Assembly (NCBI GenBank): GCA_002104905.1
Contig: MCFE01000209.1
Span: forward strand, 62,001-126,000
Length of the DNA stretch: 64,000 nucleotides
Origin: Basidiobolus meristosporus CBS 931.73
Taxonomy: Eukaryota > Basidiobolomycota > Basidiobolomycetes > Basidiobolales > Basidiobolaceae
Direction: 5' to 3'
Part shown: piece by piece, positions 57,399 to 64,000 of the stretch
How the letters are laid out: the number at the start of each line of letters is the position of its first letter
Position numbering within the stretch: the first letter of the stretch is position 1
The notes under the pieces: model-generated
What the model was told of the DNA's origin: nothing
The model's input: the letters and a program-made list of their open reading frames with translations, nothing else
Databases searched by the model: none
Position numbers and translations under genes: made by a program

Positions 57399-58825
57399 TC
57401 AGATATCTTGTTGCAACGAATTGAATACTTTCCAAAAGAATACACCAGCGTCGCCCTTGGAGAACGATATGGCTTTGGTCAGATATCCAGGCAAGATCTG
57501 CATCAGGGCCGTATCGGCCTCGTCCAGGTTGGGCTCGAAATGGTACGAGTCAGGCTCATCGTGCTCCAGCCGTAGAATATACCGGAATACTGCAACAATG
57601 ACCAGGTTAGTGTAGGTTGGAGAAGGGGCATCCAGCATCCAAGGGGGTTTACCTCCGTTGCGACCAGTTTGTTCGCACTCCCAAGTGGTCCCCTCTTTCT
57701 CTCGCTCCATGGATATGACCTGTAGGCCAGCAAGCTCCTTGTACAGCCCCAAAGACAAGGTGAGATCGTCCTGTTGATTCACGGCCAGCTTCTGGTTTTC
57801 GGCTTGCAGCTGCTCGACTAGAAACGGAGGGTTATGGTGCGGCCCTCACAATGGGACCATGTTGAAGCAACTTACTTTGTTCCTTCAGTGAGTGGATGTC
57901 CTCCTCTTGCTTTTGAATCAGACTCTCCTCCTTCGAGTTGGTCTTGGATTTCTTAAGCGTCGCGATCTGTCCCTTCAGTTGGTTGATGAGGTTGTCCGAA
58001 ACTAAGGTGGCGGTTAGTAAGCCTGCTACCACCAGAATAGCCAGCGCACTTACATTTGAAGCGGTCTTGCGCGTTCTTTTTGTACTCTCCGAAATTTGTC
58101 TCAGCCTCTTGGATACCGATACGCTTCAATTCCTCGTATCTTTCTAGAAGGTCGCGGTACTCCCTCTTGACCTAGAATGAAGGTGAAGTTAGCTACCGCG
58201 TGGGGCAGGCGGTGAGTTCGCGTTTGTTACCTTTTCGAGGTCATCAGTGTTTGCCAGAGAAGGATGGCCAGCTTCATCTGATCTATTGGTACGCTTGGAC
58301 CGAGGCTTATCTAGGGTGACGGCTCCATTGGTTACATCTTTGCTTATTTCCCGTGCTCTCTTTCTGGGAGGAATGGGGGAATGATTAGCGGTGTACACTA
58401 CCGCCGACTCCCGGTCTCTAGGGGGAGACACCAAAACGGAGAACTCGGGGGAATCCGGGTCGGCGTCTGTCGTCCGGGAACCAAAACTGACAGATTTACG
58501 GGATTTCCTCTCCTGTCTAGTTGCCTTTGGTGGGGTTGCCTCCATCGAATCATCGCTCAACAAGAGTTTCGCCTCAGCGCGTGAAACTAGAGGGCGGTTA
58601 CAAAGCTGTGAGTACTTCGCAATAAAAGAGGGTGGAACGTGACGGATACTCACTTCCTCTGGCAGGCTTGCTTTCCTCAGAAGGCTTGGCTGCGGCAGGA
58701 AAGAGCAGTTCAGTCCATCTGAATCAGTAAAAACGCGAAATTCGCTTGGCCGACAACATACCTGAGGCGGACTTTTTTTTCTTTGCGGCGGCACTCCTTC
58801 TGGCTTTGTAAAACGGGCGAGGCAT
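57399..58825 (-). CDS. PCS1: Monopolin complex protein, Pcs1/Csm1 family
   Basis: Csm1/Pcs1 proteins form V-shaped complexes at kinetochores and rDNA. They clamp microtubule-binding sites and prevent merotelic attachment or, in budding yeast, co-orient sister kinetochores in meiosis I. Seven exons: 58825-58762, 58689-58654, 58586-58231, 58171-58054, 58001-57876, 57817-57653, 57589-57399. All six introns are GT-AG, and the joined frame is 351 codons without a stop. Residues 1-150 are basic and Ser/Pro-rich, probably disordered. About 150-250 is a coiled coil. About 255-345 is the Csm1 C-terminal domain (LYKELAGLQVISME, TWECEQTGRNG, LPGYLTKAISF, FFWKVFNSL). It is longer than Csm1 (190) or Pcs1 (about 220) because of the N-terminal tail. 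The start is the first ATG, at 58825. It diverges from malate synthase. Confidence 0.88.
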
Positions 58826-59436
58826 TTTAACACGTGAAGCGGGTGGGGGCACTGGAGTGTTAGAGGTGAAAAATTGAGAAGGTTTGGAGCTCACGAGAGT
58901 AATGTCTCTTCTGGAATAGACGAAAATGTCGGGGAAAATAAGTAAATGGTTTAAAACAAACCACCAAATCTCATGCAGAACCCGAATAGCGGGGCAAAGA
59001 ATTTTCGCGTATGAGCATCTTCAAACAAACAAGCCCTCAGAACGTAGCCAATCAACACCAAAGCTCGTCTCTTTGTTGTGATTCAGCATGTTGTCAGAGC
59101 CATGGACCTGAGTCAGCTAAGCAATTGATATTCCTGGTTAACATTCAGGTTAAGTTGTGAAGAAAGTTTCCATTAGGTTCCTATAGAGTCAGCCAATGGT
59201 GGAGTTGACCAGGTTGCTGATAATCAAATCTTACATAGCTACAGTCGTTGAAGTACGAGGTCACTTGATTGCCAAAATTAGATAAATGTGTATAGGAGAC
59301 ATCAAGATAGATACCATCTCTGATCAATACCTACTTACCCCAACCATCTTCAGATATTATAATTCAAGACTAAAATATAAATACTTCTCTTGGTACGCGA
59401 AGGAAACTCGCCTTCATTAATCAAGAGGTTTCACAA
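58826..59436. promoter_or_regulatory. Shared divergent promoter region of PCS1 and malate synthase
   Basis: 611 bp between two start codons. A TATA box TATAAATA lies at 59376-59383, 54 bases before the malate synthase ATG. CCAAT words occur at about 59045 and 59192. No TATA is evident on the PCS1 side. Glyoxylate-cycle genes are usually induced by acetate or fatty acids; I see no site I can assign to a named regulator. Confidence 0.6.
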
Positions 59437-61074
59437 ATGTTCAAGACTTCGATTGCCGGAATTTCTATCCTCAGTAAGGTTAAGCCAGCTCAGGCTGAGA
59501 TCCTCACTGATGATGCTATCAGATTCGTAGCTACCCTTCACCGCGCCTTCAATCCTACTCGCTTGGCCCTCCTCAAGCGTCGTGAGGAGCGTCAGAGAGA
59601 GCTCGACAACGGTGTTCTCCCCGACTTCCTCCCCGAGACTGCCTACATCCGTAACGACCCCAACTGGAGAGCTGCTCGCCCAGCCCCCGGCCTCGAGGAC
59701 CGTCGTGTGGAGATCACTGGCCCGGTCGACAGAAAGATGGTCATCAATGCCTTGAACTCCGGGGCCAAGACTTTCATGGCCGACTTCGAGGACTCCTCAG
59801 CCCCCACCTGGGACACCGTCCTCGATGGTCAGATCAACATGCGCGATGCCCTTCGTCGCACCATCACCTTCACCGCCCCCAATGGCAAATACTACAAGCT
59901 TCGTGATGACGGCAAGATCGCCACCCTGCTCGTGCGTCCACGTGGATGGCACATGGAGGAGAAGCACTTGTTGATCGACGGCCAGCCTTGCTCAGCGTCC
60001 ATCTTTGACTTTGCCTTGTACTTCTTCCACAACGCCCGCAAGTCCATCGAGATCGGGGCCGGACCCTACTTCTACCTGCCCAAGATGGAGTCCCACCTCG
60101 AGGCCAGACTCTGGAACGACGTGTTCAATGCCGCCCAGGACATCCTCAGCATCCCCCGCGGGACCATTCGTGGCACCGTGCTGATCGAGACCATCCTTGC
60201 CTCCTTCGAGATGGACGAGATCATCTACGAGCTCCGCGACCACTCCTCCGGACTGAACTGCGGCCGCTGGGACTACATCTTCTCCTTCATCAAGAAGCTC
60301 CGCCAGCACCAGAAGTTCGTCTTGCCCGACCGGTCTGATGTCACCATGACCTCACCATTCATGGATGCCTATGTCCGCTTGTTGATCAAGACCTGCCACA
60401 AGCGTGGAGTGCACGCGATGGGAGGCATGGCCGCCAACATCCCCATCAAGAACAACCCGCAAGCCAATGAGGCCGCCATGCAAAAGGTCCGCAACGACAA
60501 GCTTCGTGAGGTGAAGGCTGGCCACGACGGTACCTGGGTTGCCCACCCCGACCTCGTTAAGATCGCCACCGGAATCTTCAACGAGCACATGGCCACCCCC
60601 AACCAGATCCACATCCGTCGCGACGACGTCGAGGTCTCTGCCGCCGACCTTCTCAACAACAACATCGAGGGCGGCAAGATCACCGAGACTGGCATCCGCA
60701 ACAACATCTCTGTTGGCCTCGCCTACACCGAAGCCTGGCTCCGTGGTTTGGGATGCGTCCCCATCCACAACCTCATGGAGGATGCCGCCACTGCCGAGAT
60801 CTCTCGCTCCCAATTGTGGCAATGGGCCAAGCACCAGGTGAAGACCGCCGAGGGCAAGCAAGTCACCCAGCAATGGCTCCAGCAACTGCTGAACGAGGAG
60901 ACCGACTCGCTGAAGAAGCAGCTCGGCAACAAGTATGCCAGCTACAAGTACGACCTCGCCAAGAAGTACATGGCCGGGCAGGTGTCGGGCAAGAACGAGG
61001 ACTATGCTGACTTCCTGACCACCTTGATCTACGATGAGATCACCACTCTTCCTTCCACCAAATCCAGACTTTAA
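59437..61074 (+). CDS. MLS1: Malate synthase, peroxisomal/glyoxysomal
   Basis: It condenses glyoxylate with acetyl-CoA to malate, the second dedicated step of the glyoxylate cycle, allowing growth on C2 compounds and lipids. The frame is 545 codons without introns, the usual size for malate synthase A-type enzymes (about 530-555). Seen: [32 protein letters not shown] (residue 114 on) at the start of the barrel, TVLIETI, the family signature [18 protein letters not shown] (267 on), and AHPDLV. The C-terminus is SRL, a type 1 peroxisome import signal. Codon use is strongly C-ending, unlike the transposons, which suggests high expression. The ATG follows TTTCACAA and a TATA box 54 bases upstream. 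Very confident. Confidence 0.98.
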   Translation: MFKTSIAGISILSKVKPAQAEILTDDAIRFVATLHRAFNPTRLALLKRREERQRELDNGVLPDFLPETAYIRNDPNWRAARPAPGLEDRRVEITGPVDRKMVINALNSGAKTFMADFEDSSAPTWDTVLDGQINMRDALRRTITFTAPNGKYYKLRDDGKIATLLVRPRGWHMEEKHLLIDGQPCSASIFDFALYFFHNARKSIEIGAGPYFYLPKMESHLEARLWNDVFNAAQDILSIPRGTIRGTVLIETILASFEMDEIIYELRDHSSGLNCGRWDYIFSFIKKLRQHQKFVLPDRSDVTMTSPFMDAYVRLLIKTCHKRGVHAMGGMAANIPIKNNPQANEAAMQKVRNDKLREVKAGHDGTWVAHPDLVKIATGIFNEHMATPNQIHIRRDDVEVSAADLLNNNIEGGKITETGIRNNISVGLAYTEAWLRGLGCVPIHNLMEDAATAEISRSQLWQWAKHQVKTAEGKQVTQQWLQQLLNEETDSLKKQLGNKYASYKYDLAKKYMAGQVSGKNEDYADFLTTLIYDEITTLPSTKSRL

Positions 61075-61433
61075 ATCACCAGTTCCTTAAGATGCACATT
61101 GTACATTTCTCAATGTCCTACATTACTCAATTCGCATTCCAAGGGCTTAATATCCCACGAACCCTTAAATCGTCCCTTCGTGAAAAGTAAATAAAAAATC
61201 CTAGTTCCACAGCGAATTTTACTAGGGGTCTATGGGCCGAACCAAATTTATTTAGTAAGAATCCAACATTGAAACACCACCTGGTATGCTAGGGAAGGCG
61301 TTCGCCAAGAATCCTTGGCCGCCCGGTTGCTAATCTCGATGTCACGCTAAGACGGTGGGCTTTAAACTCATCATAAGTCACGGTTAAACAACATAAATTA
61401 AGTATATTACATTTCAAATGAAAAAGCGTCTTA
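61075..61433. terminator. Convergent 3' region of malate synthase and PFS2
   Basis: 359 bp without a gene. AATAAAAAATC at about 61190 can serve as the polyadenylation signal of malate synthase. On the other strand a TTAATAAG-type signal lies close to the end of PFS2. No further structure is seen. Confidence 0.45.
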
Positions 61434-64000
61434 TTAATACCGTGGGGGTCTAAAACCTCCTTTGCTCCCACCGCGTTGAGGTGGGCGGTCGTATGGGCCA
61501 CCTCTACCACGGCCATTCTGGAATCGGGGAGCTCTATTGTTGTCGTTCATCGGACCACCTCGGCCTCGTGGGTCAAAGCCCCTGGGGTTGTTCCCAGCGT
61601 GGAGTGGTGGTGGCGGTGGTGGTGAAGAGTTCTCGTTGAATCTTCTTTTCCCATAGGGCGGTGCACCTTGGTCTTGGTATCCACCTCTCGTGGGCGCACC
61701 TTGTTCGGGATAGCCATGTGAAGGCCCGGTTGGGTGTCGATTGAGCCGCGGGTCTTGAGGGGGACCATTGTCAGTATAACCCCTAGGTGGGCCACCATCA
61801 TTGAATGATCCTCGAGGACCTTGTGGAGGTGGAGGCGGTCTAGAATCAAATCCGCCCCGAGGTCCGGAGGGAGGGCGAGATCCATCAAATTGGCCTCGGG
61901 ATCCACTCATAGAGCCATTTGTCGGAGGGCGTGAAGGATAGTCGCCAGGTGGACCTTGTCGCGAAGATGGGAAAGGGGGTTGTCCAGATCCAGAGGGCGG
62001 CCTTATGCCGGGTGGCATGTTATTGGATGACCTATGTTGCGAATGGAATGAGCCCCCATGACCACCCATCTGACCAGGTGGGCCATTAGGTTTAAATGGA
62101 TAATCGTTTGGTGGCGGACCACGATCGTGCATGGGTCCGTTGCGAGACTTCGCCATACCAAAGCCAGGCAGCGGGCCATTTCTATCATGAGCATTTCCAA
62201 GACCAGGCGGGGCAAAGCTGTCTTTCTTGTTGGCTGAACCATGATAGTTCTTGTTGAACATGGATAGACCTGGAACATGGCTGTCTGGAAAGGAGTTATC
62301 AAAGTTAGCACAAACCCTGTATAACCCGAAGCGACGACTACACTAAATAAACGAACCCTCTTCCCAATGCTGCTCGTTAGCATTGAGGCCATCAGGTTTC
62401 TCGTCGGATTTTTCGGATGGGTCTCCGGGTCTTTCACGAGTCCAAAATTTGGTCGAGTGGTCGTTGGAGCCTGAGGCAATGATATGGCCAACTGGATGCC
62501 AATCCAAAGACCAGATGTTTTGTTCATGAGCTCCATCAATATTTGCAACAGCTTGGTCATTTCTTTCAACCAGAAGATCATTGTTAGTAACCCAGCAGTG
62601 AAGATTAGTTGCAGCAATGAAACTCACCCTATAAGCCAGTATGTGAGTGAGCCTTCAGAGCCACCAGTGGCCAATAGGCGTTCGTGGATCGGATGCCATG
62701 AAAGAGCTTTACTCGAGTTAGTATAAAAGTAAAGATTAAAGGTGCTTCAATCTCTACTCACAAGATAGCTCTTCCTTTCCGCTTCTGAATGTCTGGAGTT
62801 CCTTCATCATTCGAATGTCGTAGACTTTCATCATTTGGTCTCTGGCAACCGTGGCGAGCCAATTCCCGTTCTTGTTCCATTCTATACCACTTACGGTGGC
62901 CTTGTGACCATGTCTGGCACGATGGGTTAGAGACATTGATTGATGGGCCAATGTGCAGATAACTTACAATGTTGTCAAGTTTCGTCCAGATTTAGGATCC
63001 CACAGCTTTACCAGGTTATCTTTCGAGCCAGAAGCAAGGAGCGCTTTGGACGGATGCCAGTCAACGCACTTTACATCCCAACCGTGACCTACAAATGCTC
63101 AATGATAAGAAAACATGGCGCGATTGCCAACATGGTCGCAAATAAGGTGCACCTGTTAAGATTTTTTCCTCGATGCCTTCATTGAAATTCCAAATCTTGA
63201 TGGTTCCGTCATCCGAACATGTGGCAAATTTGACATCAGTGGGCGAAAACCTAAAGGATGATCTTGAGTTTTCTTTACAAGTAACAATCGAGGGTCCAAC
63301 TGCTACTCACGCTATATCACGGATTGCCTCCTTGTGGCCTTGGAATACTTTGAGATTGTTCATATTAGACTGCCAGTACTTGATAACGCCACTATGATCT
63401 GCGGTTACCATCCAATTGTCGTTGTGGGTCCACTCCATGGCTCGCACGGCAGTGTCATGAGCCTTAAAGTTTGCCAATGAGCATCCATAATGCACGAGGT
63501 CAAAAATGTAGCACCAACCTGAAGAATTGTTTCAAAATTGAAGGTCAACCCGTTCCAAAGGGTAAACTCCCCACTAGTAGAGCCGGTAATCAAACGTCTG
63601 CCTTCTGGGGTCCACTGAAAAGTAAATAGAGCTACAATCAACCACTGATCTGACCCCAAGAAGCAATGCGCCTACTTACCTTAACGACGTTAACCGGGCA
63701 ACGAATCTTGTTTGTTGAGGTGTGAACAAACTTGGTGGCTCCGGAGTCCACAGGGTTGTTTAAATGAAAAGAAGTGGGCAGTAGCTATTACGTAGCGGAC
63801 CAGGTATGATGTTACGACCAAGCAGATACGTGTCCAAAAAAAAACTTTATTATTAGATAAATTGCATATATACAGTACTCATCAAGAATTACCAGTGCTT
63901 GTAGCAACCTGGCAATATCGAGTTGTGAGAGAACAAGAGCTTATTCATAACGGGCACTTACGTTTACGATGAAGTTGGGGTTGGGTCTAAGTATAGGCAG
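61434..64000 (-). CDS. PFS2: Polyadenylation factor subunit, Pfs2/WDR33 (5' end outside window)
   Basis: The WD40 subunit of the cleavage and polyadenylation factor; its human counterpart WDR33 contacts the AAUAAA signal. Ten exons are visible: 64000-63962, 63784-63680, 63614-63519, 63462-63311, 63250-63153, 63088-62968, 62913-62762, 62706-62628, 62562-62357, 62284-61434. They join in one frame of 632 codons plus a stop, all with GT-AG introns. The first residues PNFIVNLLP and [17 protein letters not shown] match the segment before the propeller. Seven WD repeats follow, from [20 protein letters not shown] to [20 protein letters not shown]. The last 283 residues are rich in Gly, Pro and Arg ([15 protein letters not shown]), like the Gly/Pro-rich tail of WDR33. 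Only the N-terminal ~100 residues lie beyond the edge. Confidence 0.93.

Noticed and set aside
59992-60885. Long antisense open frames across malate synthase (59992-60309, 60352-60885, 60369-60707)
   Set aside because: They are mirror effects of the strongly C-ending codon use of the malate synthase gene. They have no start context, domain or spacing that suggests a gene.

Overview
The window is a nuclear fragment of a fungal genome. The evidence is short spliceosomal introns with CTAAC-type branch sites, a peroxisomal glyoxylate-cycle malate synthase, a Pcs1/Csm1-type monopolin protein, and Ty1/copia and Ty3/gypsy elements of fungal type. The phylum cannot be fixed from the sequence alone. 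There are two unlike halves: about 55 kb of AT-rich, visibly CpG-poor transposon nest (1 to ~55,400), and about 8.5 kb of CpG-rich single-copy genes (~56,000 to 64,000).

The nest can be partly read as layers. An old minus-strand gypsy element, L, forms the frame: pieces lie at 46123-45267, 30973-30929 and 11151-8171. Two large insertions split it. The first is M (11152-30925), a DNA element with AGACTTGTTC-type terminal inverted repeats and a 3-bp target duplication. The second is a composite of L's own family, E/H (30974-45262), with a 4-bp duplication CTGT. M was itself filled by minus-strand gypsy Z, by copia B inside Z, by gypsy D, and by a foldback copy. D has the structure expected of an integration into itself: gag-protease on the plus strand, an LTR in minus orientation, then the rest of pol on the minus strand, with a 4-bp target repeated at the two breaks. 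E/H was hit by a degenerate copia (F) and by two 1.2-kb solo LTRs of the Z family in opposite orientations. To the right lie repeats of an unrecognised family R, a 731-bp near-perfect foldback element, and copia C, which sits inside an antisense older relative, G, with a 5-bp duplication CTATC. To the left are the end of another copia (A), R copies, a gypsy remnant (J) with a solo LTR, and a PIF/Harbinger-type transposase remnant (N). The copia family carries a primer-binding site complementary to the anticodon arm of initiator tRNA-Met, the half-tRNA priming type known from copia and Ty5.

The gene part holds, in order: a decayed DNAJC9-like J-protein gene (plus), a seven-exon Pcs1/Csm1 monopolin gene (minus), an intronless malate synthase with a C-terminal SRL peroxisomal signal (plus), and the 3' ten exons of a Pfs2/WDR33 polyadenylation-factor gene (minus, running off the right edge). 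These genes are functionally unrelated. The Pcs1 and malate synthase genes are divergent and share a ~610-bp promoter region. Malate synthase and Pfs2 converge, as do the J-protein pseudogene and Pcs1. No open reading frame in the transposon part looks fully intact.
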